Source of the DNA: an uncultured bacterium
GTDB lineage: Bacteria > Bacteroidota > Bacteroidia > Bacteroidales > Marinifilaceae
Reading direction: 5' to 3'
Assembly: GCA_905216195.1 (NCBI GenBank)
Contig: CAJMSX010000002.1
Location: forward strand, 1 to 64,000
Length of the DNA: 64,000 nt
In this document: positions 16,244 to 25,721 of the stretch, piece after piece
Layout of the letters: every line of letters starts with the position of its first letter
Position numbering within the stretch: the stretch's first letter is position 1
The notes under the pieces: model-generated
The model's database searches: none
Told to the model about the DNA's origin: nothing
What the model saw: the letters and a program-made list of their open reading frames with translations, nothing else
Translations under genes and position numbers: made by a program

Positions 16244-17379
16244 ATGAAATATACAGAGGAAATGATCCTGCACTCCGAGAGCGGCTACTGTATGCCTTTC
16301 GAAGAGCAGCAAGGCAAGGACGTGGAGCTGTCGCTCGGCTATGGCGAGCAGACAGACCCGGCAACGGGCGAAAAGTTCTTTCATCACGGCATCGACTTTA
16401 ACGTGCGGTGCTACATGCTGTCGGCTGTCGCCAGTGGCATCGTGTCGGGCGTGGGCAATGATCCTGCACTCGGTATCTGCCAGACGATCCGTTACGGCGG
16501 GTACGAAGTAACATACGGGCATCTGTCGAACGTGTTCGCCCAGTTCGGGCAACGTGTCAAGGCCGGTCAGACGGTGGCTTTGAGTGGCGAACGGCTGCAT
16601 ATCGGGGTACGCTTCAAGGATGAGGAACTGAATCCGCTGGAGTTCCTCACCATGCTCTATGGCAATATATGCGCGGTACGTCAGGCCAAAGGACGCGAGG
16701 CGGTCGCTTTTCCCGATATGGAGATGACATTGAAGACCGACTACGAAAAGGACAAACGGGAGATCGAGGAGCTGATGCTCCGTTTCCTGCCGCACTACAT
16801 GGAGGATTTACGGTGCGGGGCGTATAGACTGCCCGAACACACGGAGCAGTCGCTCCGCCACGTCTTCACGATGGGTGCGATGAAGGAGTATTTCTATGAG
16901 GATATGCCGAGCATGGCCAATCCGCTCGGTTTGGGACGTAAAGCCATGCCGCTGGCCTGCAAGGTTCAGAATCTGCTCATCGCGGATTTCCTGCACTACC
17001 TTGCCCTGCGGCACGATGTGTACCTCTCCACGATGGGCGGCGACGTAAAAAAAAACTTTATGACGAAGCCCTGACCTGTGGCGGTGTCATCGACCCGTTG
17101 GCGGAATTGGACATCGACATACAGAGTTTCGATATACCGAGAATTGTTTCGGTCTATCCCGACCGTGCGCGGGTGCGCTGGTGGACGAAGGCATGGTTCA
17201 ACAACCGGGAGGAGGGCGAGGCGTCTGTTGAGATCGAACGGGAACAGGCGATACGGTTTATCCACGGCAATATCGAAAAAGATGCGTGGCTCGAAGCGTT
17301 TTTTCCCAAACAGATGGAGGTCTACCACAACGCCATCGAGCAGACGAAAGAGCAACTATTGAAACAGATAAATATATAG
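16244..17379 (+). CDS. M23-like transfer protein, reading frame broken at an A9 run
   Basis: The first stretch (16244-17074) encodes an M23-like fold: HHGID (HxGxD, about residues 47-51), YGHLS (91-95) and RLHIG (117-121). The usual HxH is RxH, so metal binding is probably impaired and the domain may be structural. After GGDVKK the frame ends early, but a one-base shift in the run of nine A at 17048-17056 continues as LYDEALTCGGVIDPLAELDI and on to 17379, a further 100 or so residues of normal coding quality. Slippage, phase variation, a fixed mutation and a sequence error are all possible. The intact product would be about 377 residues. Confidence 0.75.
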
Positions 17380-17381
17380 AT

Positions 17382-19178
17382 ATGGACGAAATCAAACATA
17401 GCGGACGGTTTGCGGAGATGGAACGCCTGATGAGCGACTATTTCCGCTGCCACATCGCACCCGTCATGTCAAAGACGCAGGCTTGCCTTACACAGAAGCA
17501 GGGTGAAGAGATGAAGGAGTATTCCACTTCTCTGGGTGGCATACTCAGCGTGATGGCGTCTTCGGCACAACCCATGAGTGATCCTTATCAGGTGCTCAAG
17601 GTCACGGGAGAATGGAACTCGAAGACGACGGAGGACTACATCGAGATGTGTAAAGCGGAGATCACCGGCTCGGCGGCGATGCAGCAAGATCTCGCGTATA
17701 TGGCCGGACAGTGGCGCGATGCCGTCGTACAGGAAGTGGGGCGCGAGCGTTACGATGAGCTTTCGGAACAACTCGGTGGCGACCTCGCCTACGCATTCGT
17801 GGATTACCGGGTGGAACAACTGATGATTGACAAGCTGGTCAAGGAACGTATGCCCAAATCATCGGCAGACTATATCATCCGCAAGGCGGGTGAGTCGAGC
17901 CTGCTCGGATTGTCGCAGACATTGAACCGCTCGCCGCTGGCCGAGGAGATAGAGGCACGGGGCGAAGCCGCCTACCGTCCGAGCAAGTTGGAAAAAGGTG
18001 CGGGATGGGTGCTGGGTGCGACGGCAGATTCCGTTATGCTGGGCGGTGTGGGTTCGTGGGCGACGCTGGCCAGGTTCGTGGGCGCAGATGTTGCCATTTC
18101 GGCGGTTGCCGACCATTTCGAACCGGAGAAGCCTGATACGCTCACGGTCGAGCAGTGCATCAGCAAAGGTGTTTTCGGCAGCGAGGGAAACGTGTTCGAC
18201 GATTTCCGCAGGGAGGCTACCACGATACCTGCCAAAGAGAACACGCTCGTGGCTACGGCAAACGAGCAACTGAAAAATAAAATCCCTGTCGTGAGTTCCG
18301 ATTTCACGGAGTGGATGCAGGCCGGGAACGACGGTTTGTCGTGGATGGACAGATATGACGGGGAGCAGCGGAAGCGGGCGGAGCGGTACAAGGATGTGCC
18401 GCTGGTCGTGGCTCCCGGACAGGAGGAAGCCTACCTGCAAGATAGGATGAAAAAGAATGAGGCGGCGACGGTCACGCCGGAACAGGTGCAGCCGGAAACG
18501 GAACAGAGGGAAAGAGTAGAAAAAGAGGTGCGGGAACCGGTCGCTTTTGCCGAAAAGGAAACGCGCGGGGAACAGACTGCGCAGAACAACGCGAACGGCT
18601 GGGGCGGTTTACTCGGTGCGCTGGGGCTGGAGGGCATGGGTGATATTGCCGGCAATCTCGGTTATGTAATGGCGATGTTGCCTGATATTCTGCTGGGCGC
18701 GTTTACGGGAAAGACGCAATCACTGCGCATCAAGGACAACCTGCTGCCGATAGCGAGTATCGTGGCGGGGATGTTCGTGCGCAATCCGATGCTGAAAATG
18801 CTCCTTATCGGTCTGGGCGGCGGGAATCTCCTGAACAAGGCGGGGCACGAAGCATTGGGACGGGGGCAAACAGAGGTAAAGAATAGGACTGCCGACGGCG
18901 GAAATGTGCAGTACAGACGCTATCCCGACGAGCCGCTTAATCCGCGCATCGTGAATCCGGTACTGCAAGGCGGTATGCTGATCGCCACGGTAGACCGTGT
19001 GCCCTGCACCATACAGCTCTCGCCGGCCGTTGCGGATGCCTACCGTGCCGGAGCGTTGCCGCTGAACACGCTGGCCAATGCCGTGCTTGCCAAGAGCGAC
19101 CAGCTCCGTCAGGCAGCCTCGCAGAACTACGACAACGGACAGCAGGAGACAATCGTCCGGACGCGGGGGATTCAATAA
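17382..19178 (+). CDS. large transfer-operon protein with membrane-proximal segments
   Basis: A 598-residue protein from the ATG at 17382 (MDEIKHSGRF), which starts two bases after the preceding gene's end. The N-terminal 200 residues are helical and charged. Gly-rich hydrophobic patches occur near 230-255 (VLGATADSVMLGGVGSWATL) and 420-500 (GGLLGALGLEGMGDIAGNLG, then LLPIASIVAGMF and MLKMLLIGLGGGNLL). The C-terminal 100 residues form a compact domain (VNPVLQGGMLIATVDRVPCT) found in other Bacteroidales transfer proteins. No enzymatic motif; function unknown. Confidence 0.8.
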   Translation: MDEIKHSGRFAEMERLMSDYFRCHIAPVMSKTQACLTQKQGEEMKEYSTSLGGILSVMASSAQPMSDPYQVLKVTGEWNSKTTEDYIEMCKAEITGSAAMQQDLAYMAGQWRDAVVQEVGRERYDELSEQLGGDLAYAFVDYRVEQLMIDKLVKERMPKSSADYIIRKAGESSLLGLSQTLNRSPLAEEIEARGEAAYRPSKLEKGAGWVLGATADSVMLGGVGSWATLARFVGADVAISAVADHFEPEKPDTLTVEQCISKGVFGSEGNVFDDFRREATTIPAKENTLVATANEQLKNKIPVVSSDFTEWMQAGNDGLSWMDRYDGEQRKRAERYKDVPLVVAPGQEEAYLQDRMKKNEAATVTPEQVQPETEQRERVEKEVREPVAFAEKETRGEQTAQNNANGWGGLLGALGLEGMGDIAGNLGYVMAMLPDILLGAFTGKTQSLRIKDNLLPIASIVAGMFVRNPMLKMLLIGLGGGNLLNKAGHEALGRGQTEVKNRTADGGNVQYRRYPDEPLNPRIVNPVLQGGMLIATVDRVPCTIQLSPAVADAYRAGALPLNTLANAVLAKSDQLRQAASQNYDNGQQETIVRTRGIQ

Positions 19179-19210
19179 TTCGATCATTGAACCAGATATA
19201 CATATATGAT

Positions 19211-21493
19211 ATGAAAGAAAAATCGCAAAGAGAAAAAATCGCCGAAGAGAAGCAGGTCGCCCTGCTCTCGACGGCTTTGCGCGAAGCCTCGAACGCCGGA
19301 GGGCACTGGCTCAACGCATCGGGCAAGAGATACCCGCGCCTCTATCCGCAGGGTGTCTCCGCCAGCGCATTCAATGCCCTGTTCATGGCGTTGCACTCGG
19401 ACAAGAGCGGGTGCAAGACCAACCTGTTCACGCTCTACTCCGATGCGAAAGTTCGGGGAGCGGCGGTCAGGGAGCACGAGCAGGGCGTTCCGTTCCTCTT
19501 CTACAACTGGAACAAGTATGTCCACCGCAACAACCCGGAGGAGATTATTAGCCGGGACGCTTATCTGAAATTGTATGAGGAGGAACAGAAAATGTACAAG
19601 GGCGTACATAACCGGGAGATCCGCACGCTCTTTAACATCGACCAGACGACGCTACCCTACGTGGACAAGGAGGGTTACGAAACGGCAGTCAGGCAGGACG
19701 GCGGTGCCCAAGAGAGAGGTTACACGGAGGGCGACAACCGCCGGTTGCGTATCCGCTTCAACGACTTCCTGCTGAAAATGCGGGATAACCTTGTGCCTGT
19801 TCGTGCAGACGGCAGCGGTATGCCTCACTACGAAACGGACAAGGATGCGGTCTATATGCCGAGACAGCGGGAGTTCGAGCATTATCACGACTATGTGCAG
19901 GAAGCCCTGCGGCAAATCGTAAGTGCTACGGGACACCAGCAGCGGTTGGCGCGTGAAGGCATGGTGATGAAGAATGGCATGGCTACCTCCGAAGACGCCG
20001 TAAAACAGGAACGGCTCATTGTGGAGTTGGCGTCGGGCATCAAGATGTTGGAACTGGGGCTGCCCGCACGGTTGTCGGACACGAGCCTCGAAACGGTGGA
20101 ATACTGGTGCCGGGAGTTGAAAGAGAACCCATGCCTGATAGATGCGCTCGAAAGCGATGTGAACAACGCCCTCGAAGTGATCGGCAAGGCGGAACGGGGC
20201 GAGAAGATCGAATACGCCACCCTGCGCAACCGGCAGGAGACCACGACCATGCAGGAGCAGATGCCCAAGCACTACTTCGTGGCGAACGAAATCCGGCAAC
20301 ATCCGAGCAAAGAAGACAAACGCATCGTGCTGGTCATCGATCGGGAAGCGAAAACGGCGGATGTGATACTCCCGGCCGGAGCATCGACGGAGACCGACAA
20401 CGAGATACCGGGCATGAACAAGGGACGCATCGAACGGGCATTGCAGAAAGAGGGTATCGAGCAGGTACGCTTCTACAACACCGACGGCGCATTGGGGTAC
20501 AGGTACGATGACAGTTACTTCGCCGAGAAACAGGTGACATTGGCCCGGCTGAAAAACTGGTCGATGGAGATGCTCTCCACGCTGGACGTGTCCTCTGCGG
20601 TCAAGCGGGCGAATGAGGTCGGCTTCGACCAGGTGCAGATGATTCAGGACGACAAGAAGCGTTGGGCACTCTACATCAAGCCGGAAAACAAGAGCGGGTA
20701 TAGCATCTATCCCGACAAGGAGGATGTGAACCGCTTCTTCTCCACGCTCAAGCAGGCGATGGACAACATCGACAAGGTACGCATGGAACTGGCGCACAAG
20801 TATTACGCACTGGCCGAAGTAAAGCCCGACCTGAAGATTGATCTTTTCAGCAGCGAGGCGCAGGAGGTTGACCTGAACCGCATTCAGCGCGTCTCGGTCT
20901 TCAAGACCAAGCAGGACGGCATCCAATGCGCCGCGACCATCGACGGACAGAAGATGCAGCCCCGGAGCATCACGCCGCAGCAGTGGCAGCGGATGTGGGT
21001 GGCGGAAGATCGTGACGACTACAAACGCCACTTGGCGGCGACATTGTTCGCTGATGTGTTGCGTAAAGGACAGCCGATGGAGGAACACGCCGGAGAGAAA
21101 CAGGAGAAGGAGACCGTACAGCGGCAGGGCGAAGCGGTGGCGCAAGGTCAGGCGGAAACCGAGAACGACGAGAGCCTCTCTCCGCAACGGCAGTTGTGGG
21201 ATAAGCTCAAAGAGAAACATCCCGATGCACTGCAACTGATCCGTGCCGGCGACAGTTACCGGCTCTACAATGAGGATGCCGTGCGTGGTGCGGCAATATT
21301 GGGGCTTGCGTTGAAAGAGCGCACCGGGATTCAGGAAAAGGGATTTACGGACTTGTTGGAGTTTCCGAACGGTCAGCTTGACAGCTACCTGCCGAAGCTC
21401 GTCCGGGCCGGCGAGCGCGTTGCCATCTGTGACCTGCCTGCACAAGAGAAACAAGAGGCCGAGCAGGAGGCGCACAAAGGTATTCATAGATAA
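19211..21493 (+). CDS. ArdC-like polyvalent protein with MutS-I-like C-terminal domain
   Basis: A 760-residue protein if started at the ATG at 19211; an upstream TTG (19187) is less likely. Residues about 20-170 resemble the ArdC N-terminal ssDNA-binding domain (GGHWLNASGKRYPRLYPQGV, FLFYNWNKYVH). There is no HExxH, so the ArdC peptidase half is absent. The middle is a long helical and beta region of unknown kind. The last 90 residues (QLWDKLKEKHPDALQLIRAG then DSYRLYNEDA) resemble the MutS mismatch-recognition domain I seen in polyvalent proteins. Such proteins are thought to enter the recipient with the DNA and shield it from restriction. Confidence 0.8.
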   Translation: MKEKSQREKIAEEKQVALLSTALREASNAGGHWLNASGKRYPRLYPQGVSASAFNALFMALHSDKSGCKTNLFTLYSDAKVRGAAVREHEQGVPFLFYNWNKYVHRNNPEEIISRDAYLKLYEEEQKMYKGVHNREIRTLFNIDQTTLPYVDKEGYETAVRQDGGAQERGYTEGDNRRLRIRFNDFLLKMRDNLVPVRADGSGMPHYETDKDAVYMPRQREFEHYHDYVQEALRQIVSATGHQQRLAREGMVMKNGMATSEDAVKQERLIVELASGIKMLELGLPARLSDTSLETVEYWCRELKENPCLIDALESDVNNALEVIGKAERGEKIEYATLRNRQETTTMQEQMPKHYFVANEIRQHPSKEDKRIVLVIDREAKTADVILPAGASTETDNEIPGMNKGRIERALQKEGIEQVRFYNTDGALGYRYDDSYFAEKQVTLARLKNWSMEMLSTLDVSSAVKRANEVGFDQVQMIQDDKKRWALYIKPENKSGYSIYPDKEDVNRFFSTLKQAMDNIDKVRMELAHKYYALAEVKPDLKIDLFSSEAQEVDLNRIQRVSVFKTKQDGIQCAATIDGQKMQPRSITPQQWQRMWVAEDRDDYKRHLAATLFADVLRKGQPMEEHAGEKQEKETVQRQGEAVAQGQAETENDESLSPQRQLWDKLKEKHPDALQLIRAGDSYRLYNEDAVRGAAILGLALKERTGIQEKGFTDLLEFPNGQLDSYLPKLVRAGERVAICDLPAQEKQEAEQEAHKGIHR

Positions 21494-21504
21494 GGAGAGA
21501 GACC

Positions 21505-23061
21505 ATGAGCAAAAATCAGGAATATGCACAGCAATATGCGGAGTACGCTATGGAGCAGATGCGCAGGTACGGCATTCCCGCCTCCGTGACGCTGGCGCAA
21601 GGTATCTTGGAGAGCAGCAACGGACAGAGCCGTCTGGCGCAACGCGAGAACAACCATTTCGGTATCAAGGCTACGCCCGCGTGGATTGCCGGGGGAGGTC
21701 GCTACGGAGTATATACCGACGATAAGCCGGATGAAAAGTTTTGCAGTTATGACAGCGTGGGCGATTCGTATGAGCATCACTCCCGCTTTCTGAAGGAGAA
21801 CAGGCGTTATGACCTGTGCTTCACGCTTTCGCCCGACGATTACAAGGGTTGGGCGAAAGCTATCGAGCAGGCGGGTTACGCCACGGGCGGCAAGTATGCC
21901 GAGAACCTGCAACGAATTATCGAGCAGAACGGGTTGCAGCAGTACGACAGGCAGGTGATGCAGGAGATGGCGGCGCAAGGCAGGCAGTTCGGCGTGGAGA
22001 GCAATCCGCTTCACGTATCTGAAGGCGTGACGAATGCAGCCGGTTATTCGTTCCCGGTCGAGCGCAAGGAGTTTCTTTTCGTGACCTCCGCGTTCGGTAT
22101 GCGTCAAGACCCGATGGACGAAACGAAACAGCAGATGCACAAGGGCCTCGACATCCGGTGCAACGGCGATGCGGTACTGGCCACTGAGAACGGCGGCAAA
22201 GTCGTGGCGGTCAACCAGAACAGAAATACGCCCGGCGGCAGGGCACTGACAGTGGAATACGCCCGTGCGGACGGCAGTAAGGTACAGTGTACCTATATGC
22301 ACCTCGGCGAGGTCTCCGTAAAGGTCGGTGATACGGTACAGGCCGGGCAGCGGCTCGGCACATCGGGCAACACGGGTACGCGAACGACCGGCGAGCATCT
22401 GCATTTCGGCATGGCGAACATCTATGCCGACGGTACACGTCGTGATATAGATCCTGCGGCATATCTGGCCGAAATCGCCCAAAAGGGTCAACTCAAACAG
22501 CAAGTGTTGCACAATGGCAATGATTTGCTTGCCAAATATAAGGGAACAGAAGAGATCAAGACTGAAAAGCCCCTTTCGCCCGACGGCTGGATGAAGAAAC
22601 TGCTTTCGTCAGAGGACAGCGGCGTTGGGATGTCGGGATGTAATGACCCGATCGTGGAGATGGCGATAACCGCCTTTACCTCCCTGATGCTTTTGGCCGC
22701 ACAGATAGACAACCGGAAAGAGGAAGAACAAAAAGCGGCCATATCGGAAGCGATGGACAACCGGCGCATTGATCTGAAATCGCTGCTGCCGGGCATGAAA
22801 TCCTGCGACCTCACGATTGGAGAGAACGGCAAGGCTCTCCTGCGGGCGGACAACGGAAGTCTTCAGGTATCACGGGAACTGACCGTCGCCGAACTCAGTC
22901 GCCTGTCGGCTACACTCAACAATAACACCCTTCCGGAGGAAGCCAAGCGGTTGCGGGTGAGCGGCCTGCTGAACACTGTCATCCTCTCGGAGGCGGCGTC
23001 GCAGAATTTCGAGCAGGGAATGTCCGAGCGGCAAGGACAGACGGAGAACCTGAAAAGATAA
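21505..23061 (+). CDS. two-domain peptidoglycan hydrolase: glucosaminidase plus M23
   Basis: A 518-residue protein. Residues about 5-150 are a GH73/FlgJ-type glucosaminidase (SVTLAQGILESSNGQSRLAQ, with the catalytic Glu in ILES, and NNHFGIKA). Residues about 190-320 are an M23 domain with intact HKGLD, YMHLG and HLHFG. The C-terminal 190 residues include one hydrophobic segment (MAITAFTSLMLLAAQI) and a helical tail. It can thus cut both glycan and peptide parts of the wall. No signal peptide is seen, so it is delivered by the transfer machine or anchored. It begins 11 bases after the previous gene. Confidence 0.92.
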   Translation: MSKNQEYAQQYAEYAMEQMRRYGIPASVTLAQGILESSNGQSRLAQRENNHFGIKATPAWIAGGGRYGVYTDDKPDEKFCSYDSVGDSYEHHSRFLKENRRYDLCFTLSPDDYKGWAKAIEQAGYATGGKYAENLQRIIEQNGLQQYDRQVMQEMAAQGRQFGVESNPLHVSEGVTNAAGYSFPVERKEFLFVTSAFGMRQDPMDETKQQMHKGLDIRCNGDAVLATENGGKVVAVNQNRNTPGGRALTVEYARADGSKVQCTYMHLGEVSVKVGDTVQAGQRLGTSGNTGTRTTGEHLHFGMANIYADGTRRDIDPAAYLAEIAQKGQLKQQVLHNGNDLLAKYKGTEEIKTEKPLSPDGWMKKLLSSEDSGVGMSGCNDPIVEMAITAFTSLMLLAAQIDNRKEEEQKAAISEAMDNRRIDLKSLLPGMKSCDLTIGENGKALLRADNGSLQVSRELTVAELSRLSATLNNNTLPEEAKRLRVSGLLNTVILSEAASQNFEQGMSERQGQTENLKR

Positions 23062-23073
23062 CGGCATGACGAT

Positions 23074-23250
23074 ATGATAAAATGCGTGATGATAGAGCTA
23101 TGCAAATGTCTGTTGGGGTTATCCTCCCTCGCACTGCACGTCCTGTTCTGCTACCTGCTGCTGGGCTGGGTGGCGACGCTCGTTATCATGGGCGTGCAAC
23201 TGTTCATCGCCGGATGGCTCGTCTGGGCGATGATACGCGCACCTGATTAG
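23074..23250 (+). CDS. 58-residue membrane protein
   Basis: A short gene in the gap between the hydrolase and SSB genes. ATG at 23074 to TAG at 23250 gives MIKCVMIELCKCLLGLSSLA followed by two hydrophobic helices (about residues 12-34 and 36-54). Codon use matches the GC-rich operon, and it fills the only gap in the gene series, which supports it being real. Function unknown; small bitopic proteins are common in transfer operons. Confidence 0.6.
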   Translation: MIKCVMIELCKCLLGLSSLALHVLFCYLLLGWVATLVIMGVQLFIAGWLVWAMIRAPD

Positions 23251-23327
23251 GGAACATCTTCCACTATTCAACATCAATAAAACCCGCATTTGTCGGATGA
23301 TCATGTATCATAAAAAACAAAAGACAA

Positions 23328-23939
23328 ATGATTAAATGTAATGTTACGGTATGCGGCGTTATCGGACGTGATGCGTCGGTACGCACGAACAAGGAGGGAA
23401 AATCGTTCCTGACATTTCCGCTCCGGGTGGTGGTTCCGACCACGGACGGACAGGGTAAGCCCATAGAGATAGATGTCAGTCGGGACGGCGGTACGGAAGA
23501 AGCCGCCGGATATCGGAACGGCTCGCGTGTCGAGATCACGGGTACGATGTACCTGAAACGCCGGGGCGATAAGCTCTATTTCAACTTCTTTGCCAGCGAA
23601 GTTTGCACGGCTGATGCGGATGCGGCCGATGCAGTCAGTGGAGAACTGGTATTTCGCGGAAAGGTCGGTCAGAACATCGAAGAACGTAGGGATAAGAAAG
23701 ACCAGCCCTATACGGTGTTCTCGGCGTTCAGTGCGGAAAAGGTCAATGACGGCTTCGAGTATCAATGGGTACGCTTTTTCTGCTTCGGCAAACAGCGCGA
23801 AGAGTGGTTGCAACCGGGCGTGAGGGTGGATGTCAAGGGCGAGATGAACCTCTCGGCTCACAACGGGAAGCTGAATGTCTCCTGCAAGGCGGAAGAACTT
23901 GCGCTGTGTGAAACGGATTCGTCTAACTATAATCAATAA
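23328..23939 (+). CDS. SSB-like protein with two OB-folds (element copy 2)
   Basis: A 203-residue protein made of two SSB-type OB domains in tandem: residues 1-90 (VTVCGVIGRDASVRTNKEGK, GTMYLKRRGD) and about 103-195 (ELVFRGKVGQNIEERRDKKD, VDVKGEMNLSA). It lacks the acidic DDLPF-like tip, so it probably coats DNA without recruiting host SSB partners. It lies directly before the ArdC gene, six bases away, which suits a role in guarding the incoming strand. Two other SSB genes in the element have single domains. Confidence 0.85.
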   Translation: MIKCNVTVCGVIGRDASVRTNKEGKSFLTFPLRVVVPTTDGQGKPIEIDVSRDGGTEEAAGYRNGSRVEITGTMYLKRRGDKLYFNFFASEVCTADADAADAVSGELVFRGKVGQNIEERRDKKDQPYTVFSAFSAEKVNDGFEYQWVRFFCFGKQREEWLQPGVRVDVKGEMNLSAHNGKLNVSCKAEELALCETDSSNYNQ

Positions 23940-23944
23940 CGGTT

Positions 23945-25633
23945 ATGGCTGGGTACAGGAAAAAGAACGCCGAGGGGCCGAACAGCGAGGACAAGGCACT
24001 TGACCTTTTTGCCGAGATGATGATCGAGAAAATCGAGAGCATCCGTAAGGACTGGAAGAAACCGTGGTTCACCGAAGGCGCGTTGCAATGGCCTCGCAAC
24101 CTGTCGGGGCGTGAGTACAACGGCATGAATGCTTTTATGTTGCTCTTGCACTGCGAGAAAGAGGGGTACGAGATTCCACGCTTCTGCACGTTCGACTGTG
24201 TGCAACGGCTTAACAAGCCCGGCAAGAATGGAGAGGAACTACCGCGCGTCTCCGTGCTGCGTGGCGAGAAATCCTTTCCGGTGATGCTAACCACGTTTAC
24301 GTGCATACACAAGGAGACGAAGGAGAAAATCAAGTACGACGACTACAAGAAACTCTCCGATGACGAGAAGCAGCAGTATAACGTCTATCCCAAATTACAG
24401 GTGTTTCGGGTGTTCAACGTCGCGCAGACCAATCTGCGGGAGGCGCGTCCGGAACTGTGGGAAAAGTTGGAGCAGGAGAACGCACGACCGAAAATCGAGG
24501 ACGGGGAGCATTTCAGCTTCTCACCCGTCGATACGATGATACGGGACAATCTATGGATTTGCCCGATCAAGCCGCTGCATCAGGATAGCGCATACTACTC
24601 GATCTCGAAGAATGAAATCGTCGTGCCGGAAAAGGGGCAGTTCAAATCCGGGGAGGCGTTCTACGGGACGCTTTTCCATGAAATGACGCATTCGACCGGC
24701 GCGAAGGATGTGCTTGACCGGTTCAAGCCGTCGGCTTTCGGCTCGTCGGAGTATGCCCGCGAGGAACTGGTGGCCGAACTCGGCAGCGCGTTGGTTGCAC
24801 AACGCTACGGCATGACGAAGCATATCAAGGAGGATAGTTGCGCATATCTCAAAGGTTGGCTTGACGAGTTAAAGGAGTCGCCGCAATTCATAAAGACTAC
24901 ACTGTTGGATGTGAAAAGAGCGTCTTCGCTGATTACGCAAAAAGTAGATAAGATTGCACAGGACTTGGAACGGAACGTCGATGTACAGCAGGAGAATGAG
25001 GCTGCCGCAGAGGAAAAGGTGTTTTATTCTTCCGTAGCCTATCTCCAGTCTTCGGATGACACAAGGCAATTCGATGAACTCAAAGACAAGGGCGATTACG
25101 AAGGGCTTCTGACACTCGGTAAGGAGTATTATGACGGTAACGGCATAAACGAAAAGTACACCTACTCCTCTCCCTTACAGAATAAGGGTGATGACCTCCT
25201 TATCGAGGACAAGGATTTTGCCGTGGTGTATAACGGGAGCGTCGGGGGAACATACGAGGTAATGTTGAAATTCACGGAGCAGGAAATCCGCGACCATATC
25301 AAGCGTTATGGCGTTGATAATGCCGGAGAGACGATAAAAGGGGTGGCCAAGGATATGGCTGCGGAGCAATTCTCTGATCTGGCACAGCGGAAAATGCCAA
25401 TATACGAGATGCCGAGCGGCGATATCCTGTATGTCGGATATAACAAGGAATCCGATACGCTTGATGTCGGTCCGGCTACCAATGCGGGTATGATCGCACA
25501 GCATTGTTTCCCATACGACCACAATGCGTCGTTGGAAGCCAACCTGCAAGAGGTAGACGAAAAACTGAACGGTATGGAGGAATACCAGGCAGAACTACAA
25601 GAGGCGGAGTATAGCGGCGGTATGAGACGATAA
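23945..25633 (+). CDS. ardC: ArdC-type antirestriction protein with zincin domain
   Basis: A 562-residue protein. The N-terminal half (about 1-170) is the ArdC ssDNA-binding domain: KKPWFTEGALQWPRNLSGRE, then the NGMNAFMLLL segment. A metallopeptidase-like domain follows with HEMTH at 245-249 and a downstream EELVAELGS giving the third ligand (Glu). ArdC proteins protect transferred DNA from restriction in the recipient. The last 240 residues (VDVQQENEAAAEEK onward) are an extra region of unknown role, so it is longer than classic ArdC. It is the last gene of the operon, before a strong terminator. Confidence 0.92.
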   Translation: MAGYRKKNAEGPNSEDKALDLFAEMMIEKIESIRKDWKKPWFTEGALQWPRNLSGREYNGMNAFMLLLHCEKEGYEIPRFCTFDCVQRLNKPGKNGEELPRVSVLRGEKSFPVMLTTFTCIHKETKEKIKYDDYKKLSDDEKQQYNVYPKLQVFRVFNVAQTNLREARPELWEKLEQENARPKIEDGEHFSFSPVDTMIRDNLWICPIKPLHQDSAYYSISKNEIVVPEKGQFKSGEAFYGTLFHEMTHSTGAKDVLDRFKPSAFGSSEYAREELVAELGSALVAQRYGMTKHIKEDSCAYLKGWLDELKESPQFIKTTLLDVKRASSLITQKVDKIAQDLERNVDVQQENEAAAEEKVFYSSVAYLQSSDDTRQFDELKDKGDYEGLLTLGKEYYDGNGINEKYTYSSPLQNKGDDLLIEDKDFAVVYNGSVGGTYEVMLKFTEQEIRDHIKRYGVDNAGETIKGVAKDMAAEQFSDLAQRKMPIYEMPSGDILYVGYNKESDTLDVGPATNAGMIAQHCFPYDHNASLEANLQEVDEKLNGMEEYQAELQEAEYSGGMRR

Positions 25634-25680
25634 AAAAGGTGTGGGGCGAACTTCTGTGTAAATACACCCACATTGTTTAT

Positions 25681-25718
25681 ATAACCTGTACCGGTTCTGT
25701 AATGCCGGTACAGGTTAT
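25681..25718. terminator. strong bidirectional terminator closing the transfer operon
   Basis: ATAACCTGTACCGG (25681-25694) pairs perfectly with CCGGTACAGGTTAT (25705-25718) around a 10-base loop. It lies between the convergent stops at 25633 (plus) and 25722 (minus). Confidence 0.88.
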
Positions 25719-25721
25719 TTG

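Noticed and set aside
19652..21529. Long minus-strand open frame of 625 codons opposite the ArdC-like gene
   Set aside because: It mirrors the GC-rich plus-strand gene, has Leu/Arg/His/Val-rich composition typical of antisense frames, no start context and no domain. The plus-strand gene has recognisable domains and tight operon spacing.
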